Assembly: GCF_024679245.1 (NCBI RefSeq)
Contig: NC_090173.1
Span: 55,264,306-55,328,305 of the forward strand
Source of the DNA: Pseudorasbora parva
Taxonomy: Eukaryota > Chordata > Actinopteri > Cypriniformes > Gobionidae
Direction: 5' to 3'
DNA length: 64,000 nt
The notes beneath the pieces are model-generated. The model was not told the origin of the DNA, ran no database searches, and saw nothing but the letters and a program-made list of their open reading frames with translations. This document shows, piece after piece, positions 41,205-51,100 of the stretch (positions are counted from its first letter, which is position 1; each line of letters begins with the position of its first letter). The position numbers and the translations under genes are program-made.

Positions 41205-41935
41205 CTTAAAGGGGTAGTTGACACAAAATTAGAATTCCTTTTCGTCATTTACGAATCCCCCCCCCCCCCCCCCCGCCCTTATGTTGTTCAAAACCTGTGA
41301 GCGTTTCTTTCTTCTGCTGAACACAAAAGAAGATATTTTAACGACTAAGGAATGCCTTTGTCTTCCATTGTATAGTATTGAATTGTATTGTATAGAAAAA
41401 CAACACTAAGACATTTTTCAAAATTCACTGGGTTACATGCTGGGTTAAAAACAACCCAAGTTGGGTTGAAAATGGACTAATGATTAATCCATTGATTGGG
41501 ATGTTTTAAGAGCAGTTGGGTAAAATGTGTGCCTAACATGCTGGACAGTTTTATTCAACCCAACCATTGATTAAAAATTACTATGGCTGGCTTGAAATGA
41601 ACCAGACATTATTACTAGCGGCAACAATAATAATGAAAAGGTGAACATTTAATAATAATCAATTTATTACTGTTTAATTATTATTTGGATTTGGAACAAC
41701 ATGATATGATGATATGAATTTGTGAGTAAACCCCTGTAATCATCAATGCTTTGTATGAATTAGGGTTTTTCTCTTCGTCTCAGTAAATTTTGTCAAAATT
41801 GCATTTGTAAAATATTTGCTGCTCAGATATTCTGCTAAACATCTCGCAAAAGAAAGAATTCAAGGCAGGATCATTATGAACATGAGTAAATGATGATTAG
41901 ATATTTTTCTTTTGGGGTGAACTATTATATCCTAG
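41205..41935. mobile_element. Degenerate foldback DNA transposon with nested repeat
   Basis: The left end (TAAAGGGGTAGTTGACAC) and the right end (TTTTGGGGTGAACTA) are loose inverted copies, as in cyprinid foldback elements. Inside are a run of C residues (about 41259-41274) and a palindromic segment with TGCTGGGTTAAAAACAACCC and CAACCCAACCATTG (41440-41600), probably another short element. No transposase. Confidence 0.45.
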
Positions 41936-41939
41936 TCTT

Positions 41940-42665
41940 TAAATGATTACTTTACTTCAAGATGAAATGTCCTGGTAATTTACTCACCCCATCTCAACCA
42001 AGATGTGAATGTGGAGGAAGATCTTCAGAGGATTCCAGACGAGGAACAGGCTCTGATCTAGACAAACCATCAGCCATTTTCTAAAATAAACAAACATTTA
42101 TATACTTTTTAACAACTTCTGAGTTCTGCATTTGCACGGCATATGATGTCAGGTGGAAGTACGTACTAACGGTGTTTTAACAGTGTTAAAAATTAAAGTG
42201 CAAAGACTAAATCAAAGACTTGTTTCAAAAATAAAGGTAAAACAATGATGTCGGATGATTTTAAAGTTGTAGGAGAACATGAGTTTTTCGGCACTGTGAC
42301 GGTACTTCTTCACCCTATCACGGCCGTGACCTAACCGAACACAGAAGTCGAGTATTTGAGGTTAAAAAGACTATAAATGTTTTTTTTCTTTTCTTGGAAA
42401 TGTCAGATGGTTTGTCTAGATCAGACCCTGTTCCTCGTCTGTGATCAGTCAGAGCCTCCGAAGCTCTTCCTTTGAAACTGCAGTGATCTGGACCTTCAGC
42501 TGTTGGTACCCATAAGTCCATTATGTGGAGAAAAATCCTGGAATGATTTCCTCAAAAAACTAAATTTTTCAACTAAAGAAAGAAAGGCACGAACATCTTG
42601 GCTGAGATAGGGGTGAGTAAATTATCAGGATATGTTTATTTTGACGTGAACTAATCCTTTAATTC
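41940..42665. mobile_element. Foldback DNA element with internal arms
   Basis: The left arm TGGTAATTTACTCACCCC (41975) is matched by GGGGTGAGTAAATTATC (42610). Internally, GACGAGGAACAGGCTCTGAT (about 42038) pairs with ATCAGACCCTGTTCCTCGTC (about 42420). The whole piece is therefore an interrupted palindrome of about 700 bp. The 67-codon frame inside (42318-42521, minus) lies in this repeat and is not supported as a gene. Confidence 0.6.
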
Positions 42666-43100
42666 GTCATCAACAACAACTTTTTAAAATAATTGTTGTT
42701 ATTGCGCTGTTCGGTCAAATTGTATTCTAAAATAATTCACTCTGGAGTTTTGTGCGAACTTTAGAAAAGTGGTTATGGATTTATAAAATTAGTAAATCAA
42801 TGTCAAGAGACCATTTGGTTAATAAAATTTAAACAAACACAAAGCGGCAGTCATTCACGTTTAAGGTGTGACTGTGTCTTTCAAGTTGTGGAAAGATAAC
42901 CACTGACATTATTTTACTCATAAGTCAAAAAATGCTATTATAAAAAGCCAAAGGAAATTCCAACGGGCTTTAATAAGGCTTATATTCTCCTCAAGGTTTT
43001 CGGGAAAGCTAACTTTACAGCTCTATTTCATTTCTTTATTTCAAACCTTTAGGTCCATATCAGACAAATTAAAAGGAGAGCGTAACATAGTAACATACAT
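42666..43100. other. Intergenic AT-rich DNA
   Basis: No gene or clear element border is recognised. The LINE remnant begins somewhere near its right end. Confidence 0.4.
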
Positions 43101-43454
43101 TTACATACAACAAACATTATTTAAGATAAGATTATTAATTTTATTTCCAGTGCTTCCAGAATCAGGAGGAATACCTTATATTACTTAATGTTAGATCGTT
43201 TGTATTTCTTGAGTCACCTAATCGACACATAAAATATAATTCCTTAACACAGCGTGCAAAGTAGGAACATTATACTAAATACAAACACTTGGCCTGCTCT
43301 TTTTAATTTTAATTTGACCTACACCCCAGATGCACCGTATAAAATGAAGTACTAAAGAGTGCTATTTTAACATCATATGAAATTTACGAGCCAACATATT
43401 TGCCTGTCCATTCAACTTGCAGCATTGACGCTGCTCATCATCATTTAGATAATT

Positions 43455-43460
<6 letters not shown>
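43100..43460 (-). pseudogene. LINE reverse-transcriptase remnant, downstream part
   Basis: On the minus strand, the segment at 43370-43460 encodes CCKLNGQANMLARKFHMM. After a stop the frame continues with VKIALFSTSFYTVHLG, and lower down LYFMCRLGDSRNTND. These match the region after the catalytic core of non-LTR retrotransposon ORF2 proteins in fish, from family knowledge. In-frame stops and frame changes show it is dead. It is the continuation of the fragment at 43999-44180, separated from it by a MITE. The LINE clade is not determined. Confidence 0.65.
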
Positions 43461-43930
<470 letters not shown>

Positions 43931-43998
43931 TATGGAAATGTTTGCATATAAGAGCCTCTTTACAATAACAACCACACTCTTTTTTTGTAGTTTTAAAT

Positions 43999-44180
43999 TG
44001 TAGCACAATACATAATGGTTAATGAGACAATCACCTATTACACACCCGGTCTTACATTCATTTAACTCAATAGAAAGATCATCCATATACAAATTAAAAA
44101 GAAGAGGTGATAATATTCCACCTTGCCGAACCGCATTTGTTATAGAAAAGGGAGCCGATACATGGCGATCAACGAGATGG
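43999..44180 (-). pseudogene. LINE reverse-transcriptase remnant, core part
   Basis: The minus-strand frame encodes AVRQGGILSPLLFNLYMDDL followed by SIELNECKTGCVIGD. The VRQGGILSP..LFN.YMDDLS pattern is the well-known reverse-transcriptase signature region of non-LTR retrotransposons. The frame then drifts (NHYVLCYN) before the catalytic YADD position and ends. It is cut at 44181 by a TTAA-flanked transposon, so only a short fossil remains. The apparent 89-codon frame begins inside that transposon's terminal repeat. Confidence 0.75.
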
Positions 44181-44547
44181 TTAAAGGGTTCACCCAAAAA
44201 TGAAATTGATCTAATTAATTCCTCACCCTAATGTCGTTCCACACCCGTAAGACATCTTCACACACAGTTTAAGATATTTTATATTTAGCCCGAGAGCGTA
44301 TGCAAGTGTGTGCACTATATGTATTGATTCATGATTCGGATCACCAATGTCATGCGATTTAAGCAGTTTGGCACGCGATCCGAATCATGAACAATACGCG
44401 GATTCATGACCGTTTGATTCTTTATTCGAGGATTGAAAACAAATGCGGAAGAGAAAATTACCCTGAAAATTTTGAATAATCCGATCTAATATGATTTCCG
44501 ACCTGTAAGGTTGCCAGAATAATAATCTTACACGGTGTGTTAATAGG

Positions 44548-44948
44548 CCAGAGGAGAACTGGCACCCCGACTGAGTCTGGTTTCTCCCAAGGTTTATTTT
44601 TCTCCATCATGCCCCGATGGAGTTTTGGTTCCTTGCCACTGTCGCCTTTGGCTTGGCTTGCTCAGTTGGGGACACTAAAATATGATTAAAGTTATTCAAC
44701 TTATTATACAAATAAAATATATGAATTAGGTCTTATTTAATTCTATAAACTATAATACTGATCTGCCAACATTGTCGCTATATGATAAATTAAAATAAGC
44801 TGATAACATCACTGTTTTCTCCAGTACGACTGTACAGCCAAATCTAATTTTGTCGCAATATTACCCTGTTTGACACTGTGAAGCTGCTTTGACACAATCG
44901 TGATTGTAAAAGCGCTATATAAATAAAGTTGATTGATTGATTGATTGG
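44548..44948 (+). mobile_element. SINE-like element
   Basis: It contains GGTTTCTCCCAAGGTTTATT, GGTTCCTTGCCACTGTCGCC and the tail GCGCTATATAAATAAAG followed by TTGA repeats. Three other copies occur in the window (39850-40735 minus, 56481-56840 plus, 57507-57792 minus). The conserved middle and simple-repeat tail fit a V-SINE/DeuSINE-type fish element, but this is recall-based. It lies inside the TTAA-flanked transposon. Confidence 0.7.
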
Positions 44949-45057
44949 AGAGAAGACAATTCTGAATAAAGTCGTAGTTTTTGTTATTTTTGGACCAAAA
45001 TGTATTTTGGATGCTTCAAGAGATTCTAATTAACCCACTGATGTCCCATATGGACTA

Positions 45058-45064
45058 CTTTGAT
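45058..45064 (+). promoter_or_regulatory. TCF/LEF-type motif CTTTGAT
   Basis: CTTTGAT matches the TCF/LEF core. This one is the most distal of five same-strand copies around axin2 exon 1 and lies inside the repeat element, so it is the least likely to matter. Confidence 0.3.
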
Positions 45065-45245
45065 GATGTTTTTATTCCCTTTCTGAACATAGACAGTATA
45101 GTGTGCATAAACTTGCATAAGCTCTCAGACTAAATATAAAATATCTTAAACTGTGTCTGAAGATGAACGGAGGTCTTACGGGTGTGGAACGACATTAGGG
45201 GGAATCATTAATGACATCAATTTCATTTTTGGGTGAACTAACCCT

Positions 45246-45447
45246 TTAACTGTGAATATGGCAACAAGAGGGTTAACTGTGAATATGGTAGTGAAGGGGT
45301 TAACTGTTGAATATGGTAGTGAAGGGGTTAACTGTGAATATGGTAGTGAAGGGGTTAACTGTTGAATATGATAGTGAAGGGGTTAACTGTGAATATGGTA
45401 GTGAAGGGGTTAACTGTGAATACGGTAGTGAAGGGGTTAACTGTGAG
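45246..45447. repeat. 27/28-bp minisatellite upstream of axin2 exon 1
   Basis: About seven direct copies of a unit reading GGTTAACTGTGAATATGG then TAGTGAAGG. Some units have an extra T (CTGTTGAATATG) giving 28 bp. Each unit holds the palindrome GTTAAC. The array starts exactly at the TTAA flank of the preceding transposon and ends about 100 bp before the GC-rich promoter zone. The open frames across it on both strands are repeat artefacts. Confidence 0.93.
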
Positions 45448-45570
45448 TCCTCAGAGGAAAAAGCGGCCTGTGTCTTTAAAGTTTCTGTAGCAACAGCAGG
45501 ATCGCGGCGCTGCAGATCACTTACTCCTGACGCTCCACAGCTCGAGGGGAGTCGGCTCAAGATCTCTCTG

Positions 45571-45577
45571 CTTTGAT
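45571..45577 (+). promoter_or_regulatory. TCF/LEF-type motif CTTTGAT
   Basis: This exact core lies within the GC-rich promoter zone of axin2. Axin2 is an established direct Wnt/beta-catenin target with several TCF sites near its first exon in mammals. The role of this particular site is inferred. Confidence 0.55.
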
Positions 45578-45799
45578 AAGGTCCTTGCGCCTCGGTTGAA
45601 ACTTTTCCATCACGGACTTTAGCGAACGGGCTTTCTGCGGTACCTCATTGCGCGCATTCGGGTTAGAAGCATCGATAGGTCTTATGGAAAATAAATATGT
45701 GCGTTTAGACGTTTTTTTGAGCGACCTGTGATGTTTTAAAGCGGGGCTGAGAGAAATAGTGCTGTATGTATCTGTCGGGACCGTGCGGTCGGCTGAGCT

Positions 45800-45806
45800 C
45801 TTTGAT
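45800..45806 (+). promoter_or_regulatory. TCF/LEF-type motif CTTTGAT
   Basis: Second exact core in the promoter zone, about 230 bp from the previous one and about 245 bp before the proposed exon 1 donor. Confidence 0.55.
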
Positions 45807-46113
45807 GTCCGCTCTTAAACCCTGAGCTCAGTCCACACTGGAATAAGAGAGCAGAGCGCATTCAAACACACACTATACAGGGGTCTAGTGTGCGCTTTAC
45901 TGGAGGAAGTGTGCGTTTATAACCTCAAATCTGCATTTGACACTAAACAACATCAGAGGACTGCGTACAATTGGATATATTGAGGATTATATTTGTTCCG
46001 TTGTTGGAAAACTGGGACTTTTGGGACTGAACTCATGGATGGATGGTGAGTTCGAGCAGTGTGTGTGCGTGCGTGTGTGTGTGTGTTCTCCCAGCGCTGG
46101 CCCCATGCTATTG

Positions 46114-46120
46114 CTTTGAT
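46114..46120 (+). promoter_or_regulatory. TCF/LEF-type motif CTTTGAT
   Basis: An exact core in proximal intron 1, 70 bp after the proposed donor. Mammalian Axin2 also has functional TCF sites in intron 1. Confidence 0.5.
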
Positions 46121-47053
46121 GTGCTGTTTACCGACTTTGAAGTCATGTGTCGCTGCGAAATGAAGCATTTCTCACAGACATTGCGTTAAAACCCGCGTAT
46201 TCGGTTTGGGTTGTTATTGTGTTGTTTTGAGGTTAGGTTAGAGTCTCTTGACTGTTTAAAGAGGATTCATGATGGTGTTATGGGACTCGCACACTTTTGT
46301 TTTTCTTGAGGGGTTTGAAGTTGAATGCAGTATGGTTTTTGTTTTATTTCCCACGGATTGGATTCGATCTCTCTTTATATCCGTAAGAAAATACTTTACG
46401 CGTTTCTTTTTAATGCTTTAAAACTGAGCGAATAGTTCAGAGACGCGGCTTAATGTGTTTTTAGGCTTATGTGTGTGTGCCATAAATTATGCATTTGAGA
46501 ACCTTTGGTATCAAAAGTTGATGTTCTACTATGCTATGTTGTTTTTTATTAAAATTGCATGGAGTTTTAATATGCATTACGCAATTATACTTTCTTAGTG
46601 GTATCTAGACTAGTGCAAGTTTCTGTACTGTAGATGTACTGTAAGTAAGCATGCTTTTGATTAAATGGGTTTGCGTTTCATTGCGATTCGATTTCCGCGT
46701 AACGAGTCCATATTTGCGCGACATATATTTATATGCATAATTAAACATTGTGAACAGTAAAGTGAAAATCTGTTTTCTTGTGTCGCTGTTTTGAGTTTCT
46801 TGTCTTTTAAACTTGGAGTTTAGACAGTTATAGGTGTTTTATTTTTAATGCAATTGAGGATGTGATGTTTAATCGTTTTATTTTTGTAAAAAAATGTACA
46901 AACTGATTGACAGCGCAGTTTTCTTTGACTTTTTTTCAGTCGGTTTTTGATTCAGTCATTTCGGGGGGTGAATGAATGCAAACCGATTTATTTTTTATTT
47001 AATGTTTTTTTTTAGTTCGAAATAATAATATGCATTGAATTGAAACCAGGTCA

Positions 47054-47060
47054 CTTTGAT
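47054..47060 (+). promoter_or_regulatory. TCF/LEF-type motif CTTTGAT
   Basis: An exact core in distal intron 1, about 130 bp upstream of the coding exon. Confidence 0.4.
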
Positions 47061-47185
47061 TGCACTCGACGAAGCCGATTGTACACCGCAAGCGCGCACA
47101 ATGTAGATATGTGTGTGTCTGAAGTGACTCTTTTGAAGTTTTGGGGCGGATCTGGTTTTGATGAGATCAATACTTTGTGTTTCAG

Positions 47186-48102
47186 AGAGAAGCTCCCCTG
47201 CTGATTTAAGAGAGAGAGGAGATTACAGCTGAGCTTCACACTGAAGGCTTTGCTGCTGGAGCTGCAAGAGCCATGAATAGGACACTAACAGATCCTATGG
47301 TCAGTAGCTTCAGAGAAGATGACCCACGTCCACCGGTCCCAGGGGAAGAGGGTGAGACAACATGCCACCATTCCAGCAAACTGGCCATGATGAGACCGAA
47401 GGATCCTGTGAAAACCATTATGGCTGATCCTCGCTGTTCCACAGCCAGGAGGGATGAGGATGGACTCGGGGAACCTGAGGGCAGCGCGTCCCCGGACTCC
47501 CCTCTTGCCCGGTGGACCAAATCTTTGCATTTCCTTCTTGGGGACCAGGATGGTGCTCAACTTTTCCGGGCATATCTTGAACGTGAGAAATGTGAGGACA
47601 CTTTAGATTTTTGGTTCGCCTGCAATGGTTTCAGGCAAATGGACCTCAAGGATACCAAAACGCACCGAGTTGCCAAAGCCATTTACAAGCGGTATATTGA
47701 GAACAACAGCGTTGTGGCCAAGCAGCTTAAACCTGCCACTAAGACCTTTATTAGGGATAATATTAAGCGTCAGCAGATTGACTCCGCAATGTTTGATCAG
47801 GCTCAAATGGAGATCCAGACGGCTATGGAGGAGAACGCCTATCAGATGTTCTTGACCTCAGACATATACCTTGAGTATGTCAGAACCGGGTGCGAGAACC
47901 CCAGTCATGTGAATCCCAATGGACTAGGAGGCCTAAAACTAGTGTGCGGATACTTGCCGATGCCAACTCTAAACGAAGAGGAAGAATGGAGTTGTAATGA
48001 CTTTAAAGCCAAAGCTTTGGCCACTGTAGTGGGTCTGTCTGCCAACGCGCTACGGTCACCTCCTTCCCTTCGTGCAGCGGAAGCATTGGAGAAAAGCTAC
48101 AG
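47186..48102 (+). CDS. axin2: axin2 exon 2 (5' UTR, start codon, RGS domain)
   Basis: The acceptor ends at 47185. The 87 bases before the ATG at 47273 are 5' UTR. This ATG is chosen because the frame gives [20 protein letters not shown], aligning with the mammalian start region, and no in-frame upstream ATG fits. The exon encodes residues 1-276: two tankyrase-binding motifs ([18 protein letters not shown]), and the RGS domain with [19 protein letters not shown] and the [14 protein letters not shown] end. After it come [14 protein letters not shown] and a linker. The donor AG|GTAAGA is at 48103. Phase 2 leaves AG, completed by the next exon to Arg277. The minus-strand open frames across this exon are shadows. 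Confidence 0.95.
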
Positions 48103-51100
48103 GTAAGACATCCAAACAAACTCTTTTTGCACTAAAAGTATAAGTTCCTACTGCTTTGTGTATGATAGGTGCAGCCTAGTGATTAAAGACCCAGTGTGGG
48201 TTGAAACATCACAAAGATTGTTTAATCTATGAGCTATCACTGTCCTTGAGCAAGACACTAATTTTTAGGTTACTCCAGAAGGATTCATTCTCTGCATGAG
48301 TGTCACTTTGGATGAATATATCAGGTTTGTGGGAAATTAATAAAGTGGTAATGAGTGTATTATACCGTTTCATGTAGCTAATGCACTTGAATTCTTGCTT
48401 TAAACATGAGAGGCCCTTTCTTGCAAGTTTGGGGCGGTTTGCTCTCACCTGGCTTGCATTACGCAGAGAGCGAGAGAGAGGGAGAGAGAGGGAGAAGGGG
48501 AAAAAACATCAATAGAGCAGCTCTTCCTTTCATGTAAATATTGTCTAGCACCAGGCCCTCTGCTGGCTCCACACAGTTTCCTCCGCTTTGAAATTCTTCT
48601 GCCGTTAGAGGATCATCTTCAAGGATCAAGGCTAGTTCACAATGCAAAATTGGTTTCAGCCGTCAAATAAGATAAAACAAGTGGCACACATCAAAAATGT
48701 CACTTATTCAAAAAGGAAACTGTTTTATCACCTAAAAAAAAAAAAAAAAAAAAACCTAACTCACAAGATTTAGCTTATTTTGATTGAAAATTACACGAGC
48801 TCTGTTAATGTATGTAATGTGTGTTTGACACCTTTTAGATGAGCTCTTGACGAGCGGTTGGGTTGGTTGTTCAAAGAAGTATATTGTCTGGGTTTGATGA
48901 ATTAATACCCGTCACAGCACTTGAGGTTGTAAATGAGGTGACCCATCAAGGTGTGGTGCCAGACAAATGTTTATCCGTCTCAAATACAGCCCATTGGGAG
49001 TGTGATCTTGAAGAAGGTGACAGAACGTTTCATCTCTGCTTATCTTTGTCTGGTTGTTTATGTAGGAGATGATTAAGAACCAGACGAGAGTAAGCAAAGT
49101 CTTTTTTGATGCTATTCCCTGATTTCTGTTTGAAGAATGCTCCTTGAGCAGTCTGTTTTTCCTCTCTCTCTCTCGGGGCACTTTTTTTTTGTTCATCTGA
49201 AGCATGTGGAACTTATTTCTCTCTCTTTCTGCGTTTCTGAATCGAGTTATTCACAAAACAACACGCAGCAGCGGCTCCTCTGTGAGTCACAGAGACCGTG
49301 GCCTTCATCTCCTCCGCTTCTTATTTACCACCGTTCTCCTCTGATTTCAGCTGCCTCTCCTCGTACTTTTATCTAGGAAAAAACCCCGACGGATGGAGAA
49401 TAAGCACACTTTTTGAGCGAGCGGAAAAGAAGGACAGAGGGGGGGTGAGGCACCTCATGAAAGAAAGCATGAATGAGGGGGTGAGCGAGGGAAGAATGTG
49501 AACCCAGCTGTGCTAAATACCTGACTCTGAGCGAGAGCTTCCAAAGGTCAGGTTTGAGTTGGGGCCGTAGGCTATAGTCCTGCTGGGTCTCCCCTCACAG
49601 CGCTGCTGGCAGTAGGCATTCTCATAAAGAGGAGGCCCTCCTTCCCCCTTCTTCTCTTCTTTCTTTCCGCTCTCTCATGTTCTTTATTTCTCTCTCACTC
49701 TCTCTCTCTCTCTCGGTCCGACTCAGGTTCTCTACCTCCTCCTCCTTCTCTTCCAGTGGAGCAGGAATGTGTCACAGCAGGAGAGAGGGGTATGGAGAGC
49801 GAAAGAGAGAGAGAGAGAGAGAGAGAGATCGGACGGAGGGAGCGAGGGAGGGGTGGGTATGTGGAGGAGGTGCCCTAGCAGAGGAAACAGCACAAGAGAA
49901 GGAATGACATGAAACGGGAAAGTTTTGGAAGGGGGAGGTAAAGTGAGGAACGGGGTGCCTGGCCCAGACAAAAGGCCCCAGATATGCTCCACTGAGGGGA
50001 AGTGGCATTGGCAATTCACACAGATGTGCTGCTCACTTAACTTTCCCCCTGATCAGCCCTCACCGAGCTGCCCCAGGGGGGAGGTGGGGCAAGGGAGATG
50101 AAAGGGAAGAAGAGAGAAAAGACAAACTGAGCTTGAGTTCCTCCCCCCACCATCAAGAAAAAAAAAGACTAGTAAAAATAGCTGGACCCTTTTCACAAAC
50201 ATAAGGGGAGGCCATGGTGGAAGCTTTTTTCTTTTGCTCTAAATGGCAAAACTAATATGTGACCCGGTACCACAAAACCAGTCAGAAGTCCCATGGGTAT
50301 ATTTGTGGCAATAGCCAACAATATGGGTCAAAATTATCATTTTTTCTTTTATGCCAATATCATTAGTATATTAAGATCATGTTCCATTAAGATATTTTGT
50401 AAATGTCCTACCGTAAATATATCAAACACGTATTATTAGTAGTAATATGCATAGCTAAGGACTTCATTTGGACAACTTTAAAGGAGATTTTCTCAATATT
50501 TAGATGTTTTTAGCATCCCCAGATTCCAGATTTTTAAATAGTTGGCCAAATATTCTCCTATCATACATCAATGTAAAGCTTATTTTATCAGCCTTTATAT
50601 GATACATGATTCTCAATTTCAAAAAATGTTACCCTTATGACAGGTTTTGTTGTCCAGGGTCACATATTTGTATGATATCGTAACATTTTTATTTTTATTC
50701 AGGGTATAAAACTGATGTTTTAATCCAGCCAGAATCATAGTCTGCTCAAGTGCGTTACATACTTTCTTGCTTTACTCTGCTGGTGGTAACTATCCCCTGA
50801 GGGTAAGATGGCAAACCTTCAAATGTCTGTCCCATTAACTGGATACATGACCTTTTTTGTTTTGTTTTACGGTGACAAAAGTTAGTCAAGCTATGCTAAA
50901 TTTATAGCTAGCTAAATTCCCCCTTCAAGCTGTTGCTCTGCCATGACAGTACTTTTCATGAAAGAGAAGTTCTCTTTGGGGCAAGGCTGAGAATGCAGAG
51001 GAACACATTTGTGACCCTGAACCCCAAAACCAATCATAAGGGTATTTTTTTGTAATACATCTGAGATGTATACATCACCAGAAAGCTGAATAAATAAGCT

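Larger units (their letters stand above)
44181..45249. mobile_element. Foldback DNA transposon, TTAA target (Angel/Kolobok-like)
   Basis: TTAA lies at both edges (44181-44184 and 45246-45249). The inner ends are inverted copies: AGGGTTCACCCAAAAATGAA on the left matches TTCATTTTTGGGTGAACTAA on the right. The arms continue through GTCGTTCCACACCCGTAAGAC, GTTTAAGATATTTTATATTT and the reverse of these near 45080-45200, so they are over 120 bp long. No transposase is seen. A SINE-like copy is nested within. The family name is from memory of TTAA-flanked cyprinid MITEs. Confidence 0.75.
45450..46045 (+). promoter_or_regulatory. axin2: axin2 promoter zone and probable non-coding exon 1
   Basis: This zone is richer in G, C and CpG than the neighbouring DNA (for example 45500-45680). 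It ends at a strong splice donor, ATG|GTGAGT, with GT at 46046-46047. Vertebrate axin2 genes have a non-coding first exon, and the first coding exon at 47186 has its own acceptor, so exon 1 most likely ends at 46045. The transcription start is not visible; I see no convincing TATA box. CTTTGAT motifs at 45571 and 45800 fall within it. Confidence 0.5.
46046..47185 (+). other. axin2: axin2 intron 1
   Basis: Donor GTGAGT at 46046 and acceptor GTGTTTCAG ending at 47185. It holds a short TG run (46062-46085), two CTTTGAT motifs and otherwise AT-rich sequence with no transposon border noticed. This clean, repeat-poor intron next to the promoter is consistent with regulatory content. Confidence 0.5.

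Noticed and set aside
45300..45576. Two ORFs of 86-89 codons over the promoter minisatellite.
   Set aside because: They are repeat-generated frames on both strands. The 27/28-bp unit mixture and promoter position argue against coding.
47236..47806. Minus-strand and alternative-frame ORFs across axin2 exon 2.
   Set aside because: They are shadows of the real RGS-encoding exon, which has the correct splice sites and a clear family match.
49677..50019. Serine/leucine- and arginine/glutamate-rich ORFs at 49677-50019.
   Set aside because: They arise from (TC)n and (GA)n low-complexity tracts inside axin2 intron 2.
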